Program-made: the position numbers and the translations under genes | Assembly (NCBI RefSeq): GCF_025905425.1 | Contig: NZ_CP109603.1 | Span: forward strand, 2,950,001 to 3,014,000 | Direction of reading: 5' to 3' | Origin: Pseudomonas putida | GTDB lineage: Bacteria > Pseudomonadota > Gammaproteobacteria > Pseudomonadales > Pseudomonadaceae | DNA: 64,000 nt | The notes under the pieces: generated by a model | What the model was told of the DNA's origin: nothing | What the model saw: the letters and a program-made list of their open reading frames with translations, nothing else | Database searches by the model: none | Shown here: positions 9,520 to 19,647 of the stretch, piece after piece | How the letters are laid out: each line of letters starts with the position of its first letter | Numbering within the stretch: position 1 is the first letter of the stretch

Positions 9520-9936
9520 GGCCTTCGCGACCACTGCCGCCAACCCCAGTAAACAAAGCAAACCCAGCGCAAAGCTGACCGTCCGCCAAGGCTGCATACC
9601 GCGTAGATAGCACAGGGTATGCGCCACTCTGGCAACGGTGAACACCACACTCAGCCAAATGATGGCCACCTCAGTCGCGCCCAGGGCAATCGCCAGGCCA
9701 GCCATGGCGAAAAACGCTGGAATGTTCTCCAGGTCATTGGCCCAGGCCTTGCTGGCCCGGCTGACCTGTGGCAGTTCTTCAACATTGGCCAAGCGCCGAA
9801 AGACCGCCGCGTCTTCACCATTGGTGAAGGCCTTGTAACGAAGGCGGTAATAGCCTTGGTAACAAGAAATCGCCAGCATCTTCAAAAACAGCACAACCAC
9901 ACAGACCGCATAGACAGACAGGGCACCGTGCATCAC
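9439..9936 (-). CDS. MAPEG-family membrane protein
   Basis: 165 residues with four predicted membrane helices. The arrangement FRRLANVEELP, then ENIPAFFAMAGLA, then RVAHTLCYLRGMQPWRTVSF is the MAPEG signature (E-N-P in helix 2, R-x-x-H-T near helix 3). MAPEG enzymes are membrane glutathione transferases or peroxidases; the substrate here is unknown. The start (9936 or 9933) overlaps the end of the upstream small membrane gene by about 4 bases, so the two are translationally coupled. The last 27 codons run antisense over the 3' end of the TolC gene. Confidence 0.85.
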   Translation of the reverse strand: MMHGALSVYAVCVVVLFLKMLAISCYQGYYRLRYKAFTNGEDAAVFRRLANVEELPQVSRASKAWANDLENIPAFFAMAGLAIALGATEVAIIWLSVVFTVARVAHTLCYLRGMQPWRTVSFALGLLCLLGLAAVVAKASVTDHQLRPKVVVDQLDIIIPQAAHR

Positions 9937-10271
9937 GCCCCCTCCTGAGCATGGTGTGCCGAGCGCCAGCCAAAGCCTTCAAACACGATGTACAGAAGCG
10001 GCCCGACCGACACAAACACAGCCGTGAGCAGCAAAAAAGGGGCAACCCGCACCCATGATCGCCCGTTCGAACGGGCGTCCCGGATCATCCAGGCGCACGC
10101 AAGCCCAGCCATCACATACAAGTCGATTACAACCTGCGCGGTGTCGGGCCGGGCCATGAGTTCAAGGCCAAACGCGAGCAATGATTGCTCTGCATGGAGC
10201 ATCGTCCAGCCGGTGTACAGTGAAAACGACATCAGTGTAGCCAGCGCGATCCAAGTGCTTTTCATCTTCAA
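9933..10271 (-). CDS. Small three-helix membrane protein (DUF2834-like)
   Basis: 112 residues: an N-terminal helix (TWIALATLMSFSLYTGWTML), a central helix (VVIDLYVMAGLACAWMIRDA) and a C-terminal helix (FLLLTAVFVSVGPLLYIV). The D-L-x-x-x-G-x-x-x-x-W-M-I-R-D pattern followed by a G-P-L-L-Y helix resembles DUF2834 proteins, but I rate this as resemblance only. The 3' end overlaps the MAPEG start, so these two form an operon. A Shine-Dalgarno GGAGG lies just upstream (reverse complement of 10274-10279). Function is unknown. Confidence 0.75.
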   Translation of the reverse strand: MKMKSTWIALATLMSFSLYTGWTMLHAEQSLLAFGLELMARPDTAQVVIDLYVMAGLACAWMIRDARSNGRSWVRVAPFLLLTAVFVSVGPLLYIVFEGFGWRSAHHAQEGA

Positions 10272-10305
10272 CCCTCCTTAACCAATACCGCGCCAAGGTA
10301 GTGCT

Positions 10306-11199
10306 ATGGTTGCAGCCCGCTCAATGACCTCACAGGTCATCGACGCCCCTCTCTCGGTCAGTCAGAGTTGCCCCATGAGTAACCGCCCTTTCCACACGAC
10401 CGCCTCAGCCGGTAACCCGGCAGGCAACCGCTTGCGCCGACACCGTCAACAGGCTGGTTTGAGCCAGCTTGAGCTTGCCCTGCTCGCCAACGTATCCCAG
10501 CGTCATCTGAGCTGCGTGGAAACCGGGCGCGCCAAACCAAGCCCAGGCACGTTGCATGCCCTGCTTTCTGCTTTGGACGTACCTTTGGAGGAATGCAACG
10601 AAGTTTTCCTCGCGGCAGGCTATGCGCCTCGTTACACCGCCTCCGCGCTGAGCGCACCTCACCTGGCGGTGGTTCACGATGCGATTGCGCACATCCTGCA
10701 GGCCAACAACCCAGCCCCGGCGATCGTCCTGGACAATACCTGGCGCATCACCGCCGCCAACACCGGTGCAACCCGGCTGCTGCACATAGCCGGGGTCGAT
10801 ACGGGCAGTGGCACAGCGCTCAACCTGCTGCAGTTGCTGTTTTGCCCTGGGGGTTTGGGTGATGCCCTGGTCAACGCCGAGGAAGTCCGCGCAATCGCCT
10901 GGCAGCGCGCCTCGCGCGAAGCCGTCGGCAACGCGGATCTGGCGCGTATCTTGGCGCAACTGCCAACGCCTGCCGAGCGGACCTCTGCCGTATCACCATC
11001 CCCTGTGGTACTGACTCGCCTGCGCTCCAGCCAGGGCGAGTTACAGTTTCTCTCGACGTTCACGACGTTCGGCATGCCGCAGGATATAACAGTGGCATCG
11101 CTGCGCATCGAGCACCTGATACCTGCCGATGCACATACCTGGCAAACCATGACGATGGTTTGCAGCCAAGCCACGCAATTGGCCCCCACTGAGCCTTGA
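10306..11199 (+). CDS. XRE-family regulator with MmyB-type ligand-binding domain
   Basis: 297 residues. An HTH_XRE domain lies at about 37-95 (RLRRHRQQAGLSQLELALLANVSQRHLSCVE). The C-terminal half is a PAS-like MmyB domain (PAIVLDNTWRITAANTGATRLL, then ELQFLSTFTTFGMPQDITVASLRIE). Such proteins bind fatty-acid-like ligands in characterised members. Start choice is uncertain: ATG 10306 has AAGG at 7 bases, while ATG 10375 (MSNRPFHT) gives the more usual short N-terminus but no Shine-Dalgarno. It is divergent from the small membrane-protein pair and lies 10 bases before a methyltransferase gene. Confidence 0.88.
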   Translation: MVAARSMTSQVIDAPLSVSQSCPMSNRPFHTTASAGNPAGNRLRRHRQQAGLSQLELALLANVSQRHLSCVETGRAKPSPGTLHALLSALDVPLEECNEVFLAAGYAPRYTASALSAPHLAVVHDAIAHILQANNPAPAIVLDNTWRITAANTGATRLLHIAGVDTGSGTALNLLQLLFCPGGLGDALVNAEEVRAIAWQRASREAVGNADLARILAQLPTPAERTSAVSPSPVVLTRLRSSQGELQFLSTFTTFGMPQDITVASLRIEHLIPADAHTWQTMTMVCSQATQLAPTEP

Positions 11200-11209
11200 G
11201 GGACACCCT

Positions 11210-11878
11210 ATGCAAGACGCCGAAAGCCACTTGCTGAACAGCTGGCAGCACAACGCCCAGGCTTGGATCGACGCGGTGCGCAGCGGCGCCATCGAGAGCC
11301 GTCGGCAAGTGACCGACCAGGCCATCGTGCTGGCCATTCTCAGCCGACAACCCGAGCGCGTACTCGACCTTGGGTGTGGTGAAGGCTGGTTGCTGCGGGC
11401 GCTGGCCGATCGTGGCATCGAGGCGGTCGGCGTGGATGGCGACAAGACCCTGGTGGAGGCGGCCCGCGCGGCAGGCTCCGCCGAGGTGCACCTTGCCAGT
11501 TACGCACAGCTGGCCGAGGGCGACGTCAGCGTTGGCCGTGACTACGACCTGGTCTGCGCCAACTTCGCGTTGTTGCAGCAGGACGTCATTCCCCTGTTGG
11601 CGGCAATGAACGGGCTGCTGGCGCCCGGTGGTGCACTGGTGATCCAGACCTTGCACCCCTGGAGCGTGGCAGCGGGCGATTATCAGGATGGTTGGCGGGA
11701 AGAGTCGTTTGCAGGGTTTGGCGGGGACTGGCGGCCGATGCCCTGGTACTTCCGCACCTTGGCCAGTTGGCTCACTGCATTGGACATGGCCGGGCTGCGC
11801 CTGGTCAGCCTGCAAGAGCCGCAGCATCCTCAAAGTGCGGTGCCGCAGGCGTTGTTGATGGTGGCCGAAGGGCGATGA
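11210..11878 (+). CDS. Class I SAM-dependent methyltransferase
   Basis: 222 residues. Motif I is VLDLGCGEGWLLRALADRG (about 46-64), followed by an acidic strand end VGVDGD (motif II), DLVCANFALLQQD and a HPWS stretch. This is the Methyltransf_11/23 fold. The substrate cannot be deduced. It follows the XRE regulator gene with a 10-base gap and probably shares its transcript. A REP pair follows directly. Confidence 0.88.
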   Translation: MQDAESHLLNSWQHNAQAWIDAVRSGAIESRRQVTDQAIVLAILSRQPERVLDLGCGEGWLLRALADRGIEAVGVDGDKTLVEAARAAGSAEVHLASYAQLAEGDVSVGRDYDLVCANFALLQQDVIPLLAAMNGLLAPGGALVIQTLHPWSVAAGDYQDGWREESFAGFGGDWRPMPWYFRTLASWLTALDMAGLRLVSLQEPQHPQSAVPQALLMVAEGR

Positions 11879-11902
11879 ATTCACACTGCGGTGGCTTTAA
11901 TA

Positions 11903-11989
11903 CCTGTGGGAGCGGGCTTGCCCCGCGAAGAAGGCGACGCGGTATATGGCACCGGCTTTGCCGGTGTTCGCGGGGCAAGCCCGCTTGTG
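11903..11989. repeat. Inverted pair of REP elements
   Basis: A unit reading CCTGTGGGAGCGGGCTTGCC (from 11903) is matched in inverse orientation by TTCGCGGGGCAAGCCCGCTT (from 11967), with a small hairpin between (ACCGGCTTTGCCGGT). This is the standard P. putida REP layout downstream of a gene. Confidence 0.85.
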
Positions 11990-12197
11990 TCTTGGAGAGG
12001 GAATAGAATCTGAAGTGAGAGCGGTGAATGGCAAGCTGATAGCCCGAGGTGCCCAGAGCACGTGTGGGAGCAAAAGCTGCCATTCACCGTTCCACTTTGG
12101 CGAGAGCCCGAACAGTTGGATGAGGGGCGTAATCTCGAATCACAAGCGTGGGCCAAGCCAAAGCGCTCTCACTCCTTGAGTTTAAGAGGGTTTGGCC
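11990..12197. other. Gap between REP pair and IS110 transposase
   Basis: No protein gene is seen. The left part is ordinary flank. At 12062-12073 a REP-like start (GTGTGGGAGCAA) breaks off into unrelated sequence, which I take as the left junction of the IS110 element. Confidence 0.55.
12074..12197 (+). ncRNA. Possible IS110 guide (bridge/seek) RNA region
   Basis: In the IS110 group the guide RNA is made from the non-coding end upstream of the transposase. Here the 3' end is effectively coding to the junction, so these 124 bases are the only place inside the element for such an RNA. I infer it from layout and did not fold it. The segment AGAGCCCGAACAGTTGGATG and neighbouring GC-rich blocks could form stems. 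Confidence 0.3.
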
Positions 12198-13133
12198 ATG
12201 TCTTCCTCTGTCGGCATCGATGTTTCCAGTGCCACACTTGCTGTTCACATCCGTCCTGAGGGGGTGAACTTCAGTGTTTCCAATGACTTGAAGGGATTCC
12301 AACTGCTCGTCGAAAAGCTTGGCGAGTATGCAATTTCAATGGTCTTGCTCGAAGCTACCGGTGGCTACGAGTGCAATGTCCTCAAAGCGCTGCAGGATGC
12401 CGATTTTCCGGTTTGCCGGATCAATCCCAGTCGTGCCCGGGACTTTGCCAAGTCGATGGGTAAACGCGCCAAGACCGATCCCATTGACGCAGCTGTTTTG
12501 GCTCACCTGGCTGAAGTTATGCCCCCACGGCCTTGCCAGGTGATGACACCCGAGCGGGCTTTGCTGCGCGAACTGCTTATGCAGCGGGATCGCTTCGTCC
12601 AACAGCGCGACGATGACAAGCGGCGCCTGAAGCAGGCGCGGGCTCCCAGTGTTTGTTTGCGGTTGGAACAACACATCGCCTATCTGAAGGGTGAAATTCG
12701 AGCGCTGGAACAAGAGATCGCACAGCAGGCAGCAGCTTTGCCTGATGATCGGGTTAAACAGCTCACTCAAGTCAAAGGAATTGGTCTGATTACTGCCGGA
12801 AAGCTGATGGCCTTGCTGCCAGAGCTGGGCCAGGTGGATAAGAAGGAAATTGCCGCCTTGGTCGGTGTTGCGCCGTTCAACCAGGACAGCGGCAAGCAGT
12901 CGGGCAAGCGTTCAATCTGGGGGGGACGCTCACAAGTCAGGCGGGCGCTCTATATGGCCTGCTGGGTGGTGATACGGCACAACAAGGACTTCTGCGAGCG
13001 CTACAAAGCACTGCGAGCCCAGGGGAAGTGCGCGAAAGTATCGGTGGTGGCGTGTATGCGAGTATTGATAGTGAGGCTAAATGCGATGCTCAAGACCGGA
13101 ACGCCCTGGAAGGAGCAAATAGCTCATTCGTAG
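12198..13133 (+). CDS. IS110-family transposase (DEDD recombinase)
   Basis: 311 residues and intact. The N-terminal RuvC-like DEDD domain shows D8 (GIDVSS), E52 (LLEATGGYE), and D94 and D97 (KTDPIDAAVLA). The C-terminal Transposase_20 domain has VKGIGLITAGKLMALLPELG and RSIWGGRSQVRRALYMA, where the catalytic serine region lies. ATG 12198 is preferred over an in-frame TTG two codons upstream. The stop codon TAG (13131-13133) merges with the flanking REP unit. It looks functional, with no frameshift. Confidence 0.93.
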   Translation: MSSSVGIDVSSATLAVHIRPEGVNFSVSNDLKGFQLLVEKLGEYAISMVLLEATGGYECNVLKALQDADFPVCRINPSRARDFAKSMGKRAKTDPIDAAVLAHLAEVMPPRPCQVMTPERALLRELLMQRDRFVQQRDDDKRRLKQARAPSVCLRLEQHIAYLKGEIRALEQEIAQQAAALPDDRVKQLTQVKGIGLITAGKLMALLPELGQVDKKEIAALVGVAPFNQDSGKQSGKRSIWGGRSQVRRALYMACWVVIRHNKDFCERYKALRAQGKCAKVSVVACMRVLIVRLNAMLKTGTPWKEQIAHS

Positions 13134-13213
13134 GAGCAAGCCTTGCTGGCGATGCCCGGCACAGCCGGGCCTGGGGCGCTACGCGCCCCATCGCCGGCAA
13201 GGCCAGCTTCCAC
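13130..13213. repeat. REP pair downstream of the IS110 element
   Basis: GTAGGAGCAAGCCTTGCTGG at 13130 is mirrored by the inverse unit ending at 13213 (reverse complement GTGGAAGCTGGCCTTGCCGG). Between them are two hairpins, CCCGGC/GCCGGG and GGGGCGC/GCGCCCC. The left unit forms the right junction of the IS. Confidence 0.8.
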
Positions 13214-13278
13214 AAGAAGACAGTTGCTCCCACACAGACCTTGCTAGAACAATAAGATAAGTTATGAAGTAGCGGCGC

Positions 13279-15186
<1,908 letters not shown>

Positions 15187-15656
15187 GGCGGGAGTTCCTT
15201 GTTGTTAGGGGACGACGGCGCAGGAAACTGACGGTGACGGTGCCTGGCATGATGGATTATTCGCAGGTAAAGTCGCCTCATCAACGTCTTTGTACGGAAT
15301 GGTTAGTTTTGTGTTCGATTACCGAACAAAACCCGATTTCGTGAATTGCTACACCGCCACCCCGTGGTCAACATTAAAACCAGACGCAGGCACACCGACC
15401 GCCACCTTCTTGCCGAGACGGTCGTTGGGCAGCAACCTGCGCTGACAAGCCCAACGTCACAACATAATAAGTTCAATAAAACCGGGTACCGACCTATGCA
15501 CACTGCTCTCGCCTTGCGATCCGCACCTGTCTCCTGGCTGTCTGTCACGGCCTTGGCGCGGCGTACACCCGCTCTTCACGTTTGACCCCACTCCCGAGAT
15601 AACCCCCACGCTCGCCTTGCGCCGTGCGGGAACCAACAAGAACAACGGAGACACCG
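15187..15656. other. Divergent promoter region of quiC1 and the MHS transporter
   Basis: No gene is seen in these 470 bases. The main signal is the IclR-type palindrome at 15313-15327, reported separately. The transporter has a GGAG Shine-Dalgarno at about 15647. Confidence 0.6.
15313..15327. promoter_or_regulatory. Candidate IclR-family (PcaR/PobR-like) operator
   Basis: GTTCGATTACCGAAC is a near-perfect palindrome (GTTCG, 5 bases, CGAAC). Operators of the IclR-type regulators of protocatechuate and related pathways share GTTCGAT...CG.AC. It lies about 130 bases upstream of quiC1 and 330 bases upstream of the transporter, whose presumed substrates feed protocatechuate. The assignment is by motif resemblance only. 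Confidence 0.5.
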
Positions 15657-17030
15657 ATGGCTCACTCCAGCTCTCAAGCCAAGAAAGCGACCGCCAGTGG
15701 ATGGATAGGCTCGGCACTCGAGTACTACGACTTTTTCATCTATGCCCAGGCTGCGGCCCTGATTTTCCCGCAAATCTTCTTCCCCAACACCGACCCCAAA
15801 ATGGCGATCATCGCCTCGCTGGCCACTTACGGGGTCGGCTACCTGGCCCGCCCGGTCGGCGCCATCGTGCTTGGCCACTGGGGTGACACCCGCGGTCGCA
15901 AGAACGTACTGCTGCTGTGCATGTTCCTGATGGGCGTGTCGACCATGGCTGTGGGCCTGCTGCCCACGTACCACGACATCGGCATCCTCGCCCCGGTCTT
16001 GCTGGTGCTGCTGCGCCTGGTCCAGGGCTTCGCGGTAGCCGGCGAGATCTCAGGCGCCAGTTCGATGATCATGGAGCACGCGCCGTTCGGGCGACGTGGC
16101 TATTACGCCAGCTTCACCCTGCAAGGCGTACAGGCCGGCCAGGTTCTGGCGGCGGCGGTATTCCTGCCACTGGCCTACTTCATGCCGAGCGAAGCCTTCA
16201 ACGACTGGGGCTGGCGCATTCCGTTCCTGATGAGCGCGGTGGTGTTGATCGCCGGCTTCATCATCCGTAAGGAAGTGCACGAAACGCCTGCATTCGTGAA
16301 GGAAGAGAAACAAGACAAGGTCGCCAAGTCGCCAGTCAGCGAGGCTTTCCGCCACAGCTGGAAACACATGGTGCTGGTGATGTTCATGGCCCTGATGAAC
16401 GTGATTCCGGTGGTCGCCACTATCTTCGGCGCAGCCTACGCGGTGCAGCCGGCGTATGGCATCGGCTTCGACAAGAGCGTGTACCTGTGGATTCCGGTGG
16501 TCGGCAACATCGTTGCGGTGCTGGTGATTCCCTTTGTCGGCAACCTGTCCGACAAGATCGGCCGTCGCCCGACCATGATCGCCGGCTGCCTGGGTTCGGG
16601 CCTGCTGGCCTTCGTCTACCTGTATGCGATCAGCATCCAGAACGTACCGCTGGCCTTCGCGGCCTCGATCGTCATGTGGGGCATGGTCTACCAGGGCTAT
16701 AACGCGGTGTTCCCAAGCTTCTACCCAGAGCTGTTCCAGACCCGTTACCGTGTGTCGGCCATGGCCATCGCGCAGAACATGGGCACCATGCTGACCGCCA
16801 TGCTGCCGGCGCTGTTCGCCCTGGTGGCACCACCGGGCTCGGACAACATTCCGCTGGTGGTCGGTGGCATGGCGTTCTTCATCACCTGCATCTGCGCCCT
16901 GGCGGCGTACATCGCACCAGAAACCCATCGCCTGTCGATGGAAGACCTGGGCAATCCGCAGGCCAAGCCGATGGAGAAGGCTGCGTACGAAGCCAGCCGT
17001 AAAGGCAGCTTGCAGACCGCAAGCCATTGA
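15657..17030 (+). CDS. MFS transporter, metabolite:H+ symporter (ShiA-like, MHS) family
   Basis: 457 residues from ATG 15657 (GGAG at 8-10 bases); an upstream GTG at 15624 has no Shine-Dalgarno. It has twelve membrane helices. GWIGSALEYYDFFIYAQAAAL and the loop-2 motif GHWGDTRGRKNVLL are typical of the MHS family (ShiA, KgtP, PcaT-like). Divergence from 3-dehydroshikimate dehydratase suggests import of shikimate, quinate or 3-dehydroshikimate, which is inference. A strong hairpin terminator follows. Confidence 0.9.
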   Translation: MAHSSSQAKKATASGWIGSALEYYDFFIYAQAAALIFPQIFFPNTDPKMAIIASLATYGVGYLARPVGAIVLGHWGDTRGRKNVLLLCMFLMGVSTMAVGLLPTYHDIGILAPVLLVLLRLVQGFAVAGEISGASSMIMEHAPFGRRGYYASFTLQGVQAGQVLAAAVFLPLAYFMPSEAFNDWGWRIPFLMSAVVLIAGFIIRKEVHETPAFVKEEKQDKVAKSPVSEAFRHSWKHMVLVMFMALMNVIPVVATIFGAAYAVQPAYGIGFDKSVYLWIPVVGNIVAVLVIPFVGNLSDKIGRRPTMIAGCLGSGLLAFVYLYAISIQNVPLAFAASIVMWGMVYQGYNAVFPSFYPELFQTRYRVSAMAIAQNMGTMLTAMLPALFALVAPPGSDNIPLVVGGMAFFITCICALAAYIAPETHRLSMEDLGNPQAKPMEKAAYEASRKGSLQTASH

Positions 17031-17037
17031 TAGAACG

Positions 17038-17060
17038 CTGGGGCCGCTTTGCGGCCCCAG
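17038..17060. terminator. Bidirectional hairpin terminator
   Basis: CTGGGGCCGC (17038-17047), loop TTT, GCGGCCCCAG (17051-17060): a perfect 10-bp stem between two convergent genes whose stops are at 17030 and 17066. Confidence 0.75.
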
Positions 17061-17065
17061 CCATT

Positions 17066-18478
17066 TCAGCCCTTGATCACTTCCTGCAGTCGCTGCCACA
17101 GTCTTTCGACATGTTCGCGCTCGGTCGGCAATGCGCCAATCGACACCCGCACCATCCACCGTCCCTCCAGCGTCGCCGGCGTCACATAAGCCTCCCCTGA
17201 AGCATTGAGCCGCTCGGCCCAGGCCCTGGTATGCGCATCCAGCGCCTCCCCTTCCAGCCCCGCTGGCCGATGCTGAATACACAACGTCTGCAACTGCACC
17301 GGCGCCAACAGCGCCCAACCCGGCGCTGCCTCGACCTGCCCGGCAAGCCACTGGGCGTTATCCAAGTCGCGACGCAAGCGTGCCTGCAGCGCTTCGACGC
17401 CTTCGCTGCGCAACATGAACCACAGCTTCAAAGCACGGAACCGCCGGCCCAGCGGAATACCCCAATCACGCAGGTTCTTGACCTCGCCATCCACCGCCGA
17501 CTGCAGGTAGCTGGGGTTGGTACTCATCACCCGGATCAGGTGCTGCGGGTCGCGCACGTAGTAGATCGAACAGTCGAAGGCCACGCCCAGCCACTTGTGC
17601 GCATTGACCACCACCGAATCGGCCATCTCGATGCCGTCCCACATCCAGCGGCACTCAGGCAGGATCATTGCCGAGCCTGCCATGGCCGAATCGACATGCA
17701 GCCACAGGCCATGGGCCTGGGTAATTTCACCAATCGGGCGCAGCGGGTCGAGCGCCGTGGTGGCGGTGGTGCCGGTGGTCGCGATCACCGCACAAGGCTG
17801 ATTACCGGCCGCCAGATCCTGCTCGATGGCCGCCCGCAGCGCTTCTGGCTGCAGCGCGAACTGCGCGTCGGTAGGGATCAGGCGAATGTTGTCACGGCCA
17901 AACCCGGCCAACAGCGCGGCCTTGTCCACCGAGCTGTGGGCGTGGGCGCTGACATAGACGATCAGCGGCTTGGCCTGAGCCTGCAGGCCACCGCGCACCA
18001 GCGCGTAATCGCTGGCACGCTCGCGGGCGCAGATCAGTGCCACCAGGGTACTGGTGGAGGCGGTGTCCTGGATCACCCCGCTCCATTGCCCTGAAAGGCC
18101 GAGCAACTGGCGCAACCAGTCGAGGGTGGTTTCTTCCAGCTCGCTCAACGCTGGGCTGGACTGCCAGGACAGGCCCAGTACGCCCAGGCCGGTACTTAGG
18201 AAATCACCCAGCACCGATGACAGCGTGCCGTTGGAGGGGAAGTAACCGTAGAAATCCGGGTGCTGCCAGTGAGACAGGCCGGGCATGACGAGGTTATTGA
18301 CGTCGTCGAGAATCGCCTCGAAGGGTTCGCCCTGCTGCGGGGCGTTTTCCGGCAGGGCCGCTTTCAGGTAGCCGGGCTCGACCTGCGCCATGACCGGGCG
18401 TTCGCCCACGGTCTGGCGGTAGTCGGCGATCAGGTCGATCAGTTGGTGGCCGTACTGGCGGAATTGTTCGGGGGTCAC
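17066..18478 (-). CDS. ddc: PLP-dependent aromatic L-amino acid (DOPA-type) decarboxylase
   Basis: 470 residues from GTG 18478, which has GGAG 8-10 bases upstream and gives the usual N-terminus (TPEQFRQYGHQLIDLIADY). A longer frame to 18559 reads into a REP element and is rejected. Group II decarboxylase features are the HVDSAMAG aspartate (D263) and the PLP lysine in NAHKWLGV (K295), plus YFPSNGTLSSVLGD near the N-terminus. P. putida KT2440 has a DOPA decarboxylase at what I recall as the same locus, next to the same transporter and LysR gene. The physiological substrate could be DOPA, tryptophan or another aromatic amino acid. Confidence 0.9.
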   Translation of the reverse strand: MTPEQFRQYGHQLIDLIADYRQTVGERPVMAQVEPGYLKAALPENAPQQGEPFEAILDDVNNLVMPGLSHWQHPDFYGYFPSNGTLSSVLGDFLSTGLGVLGLSWQSSPALSELEETTLDWLRQLLGLSGQWSGVIQDTASTSTLVALICARERASDYALVRGGLQAQAKPLIVYVSAHAHSSVDKAALLAGFGRDNIRLIPTDAQFALQPEALRAAIEQDLAAGNQPCAVIATTGTTATTALDPLRPIGEITQAHGLWLHVDSAMAGSAMILPECRWMWDGIEMADSVVVNAHKWLGVAFDCSIYYVRDPQHLIRVMSTNPSYLQSAVDGEVKNLRDWGIPLGRRFRALKLWFMLRSEGVEALQARLRRDLDNAQWLAGQVEAAPGWALLAPVQLQTLCIQHRPAGLEGEALDAHTRAWAERLNASGEAYVTPATLEGRWMVRVSIGALPTEREHVERLWQRLQEVIKG

Positions 18479-18511
18479 GGGCGGTCTCCTGTGGGCAGTT
18501 TGCTGCCTGAG

Positions 18512-18607
18512 CCGGCCATTCGCGGGCAAGCCCGCTCCCACAGGGTGATCACAGCTCACAGGGCTGTCGTTAACCTGTGGGAGCGGGCTTGCCCGCGAAT
18601 GGCCGGC
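18512..18607. repeat. Perfect 34-bp inverted REP pair
   Basis: 18512-18545 and 18574-18607 are exact reverse complements of 34 bases (core CGCGGGCAAGCCCGCTCCCA), separated by 28 bases. It lies between the decarboxylase start and the 3' end of the LysR gene. Confidence 0.9.
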
Positions 18608-18676
18608 CCAGGCAATCCATGCCCGACAGTCTAGGTGCCGCCGGCCCTGCAGAGAACCCCGCTTCGCGCATACCTC

Positions 18677-19621
18677 CTATGGCGTTGGCGCATGCCCCCC
18701 TTGCACGCCGAACTGCGACTGGCGCCACAGGTCAAACACCCGGTTGCGCAACCAGCGGTGCTCGGCCGAGGCCTGCAGGCGCTGGTGCCAAACCACCCAG
18801 TAGCGCTGGCTGTGATCGATAAAGCCCAGCGGTCGCCAGGCCAGGTCATGCAGGCGGCACAGTTGCCGGGCAATGTGTTCGGGCACCGTGGCCACCGCCT
18901 GACTGTTGCCGATCACCTGCACGGTGGCGGAGAAAAACGGCACTTCCAGGCTGACCCGCCGCTGCAGGCCTTGAGCGCGCAAGTGGCGGTCGATGAAGCT
19001 GTCCTTGTCGCCACCACCGGAGATGCGCACATGCTTGTGGGCCAGGTAGTCCTCCTGGCTGAGCGTGGCATGGGCACTCAGCGGGTGATCGCGGCGCATC
19101 AGGCACACGGCGCGATCCTCGCCGAGCAAGCGGCCATGCAGATTGGCGGGCGACTCGTCGAACAACGTGGTGGCCAGGTCGATCTCGCCGCTGGCCAGCA
19201 AGGCGTATTGGCCGGCCTGCCAGGTGCGGTACTCGAGGGAGACGCCGGGCGCTTCGTGCTCCAGCGCCGCCACCAGCAACGGCAGCATATGCTCGGCGAC
19301 GTAGTCCGAGGCAGCCAGGCAGAAACGCCGCTCGCAGCGGGCCGGGTCGAACACGGCCGGTTGGCGCAGTGCTTGCAGCTCTTCCAGGATTTGTCGCAGG
19401 GGCTCCAGCAACGCTTCGGCGTGCTCGCTGAGCACATAGCCACGGCCCTGGCGCACCAGCAGCGGGTCGTCGAATGCTTCGCGCAGGTGGGCCAATTGAC
19501 GGCTCAGGGCCGATTGGCTGACGCCCAGGCGTTCGGCGGCGTGGCTGAGGTTCTTAAGCTGCAGGAGGCAGTCAAGGGTGCGTAGATGGGCGAGGCTCAG
19601 GGAGGCGAAAGTTGGGTTCAT
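18677..19621 (-). CDS. LysR-family transcriptional regulator
   Basis: 314 residues. The N-terminal winged HTH is LLQLKNLSHAAERLGVSQSALSRQLAHLREAF, with the effector-binding domain after about residue 90 (FCLAASDYVAEHML). It resembles the NodD/LeuO-like branch that starts with a long LAHLRTLDCLLQ helix. It is encoded upstream of, and on the same strand as, the decarboxylase gene, with the REP pair between. It may control that gene, but its target is not shown by the sequence. Confidence 0.88.
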   Translation of the reverse strand: MNPTFASLSLAHLRTLDCLLQLKNLSHAAERLGVSQSALSRQLAHLREAFDDPLLVRQGRGYVLSEHAEALLEPLRQILEELQALRQPAVFDPARCERRFCLAASDYVAEHMLPLLVAALEHEAPGVSLEYRTWQAGQYALLASGEIDLATTLFDESPANLHGRLLGEDRAVCLMRRDHPLSAHATLSQEDYLAHKHVRISGGGDKDSFIDRHLRAQGLQRRVSLEVPFFSATVQVIGNSQAVATVPEHIARQLCRLHDLAWRPLGFIDHSQRYWVVWHQRLQASAEHRWLRNRVFDLWRQSQFGVQGGHAPTP

Positions 19622-19647
19622 GCAGGCTCCCCTTTATCAAATTCACC

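Larger units (their letters stand above)
12067..13139 (+). mobile_element. IS110-family insertion sequence inserted in a REP element
   Basis: The element consists of about 125 non-coding bases, one transposase gene and almost no 3' non-coding sequence. The 7-base GGAGCAA occurs at both presumed ends (12067-12073 and 13133-13139). Joining the flanks across it restores a REP-like unit, GTGGGAGCAAGCCTTGCTGG, whose inverted mate is still present at 13189-13213. IS110 elements lack long terminal repeats, so the boundaries are approximate. P. putida IS110 relatives (ISPpu9, ISPpu10) are known to target REP sequences. Confidence 0.7.

Noticed and set aside
11879..13278. Prophage or integrative element around the IS110
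   Set aside because: There is no integrase, tRNA site or phage gene. Flanking genes are ordinary and the IS alone explains the region.
18479..18559. 27-codon N-terminal extension of the decarboxylase
   Set aside because: It reads into a REP element (VGAGLPANGRL) and ignores the GTG with a strong Shine-Dalgarno at 18478.
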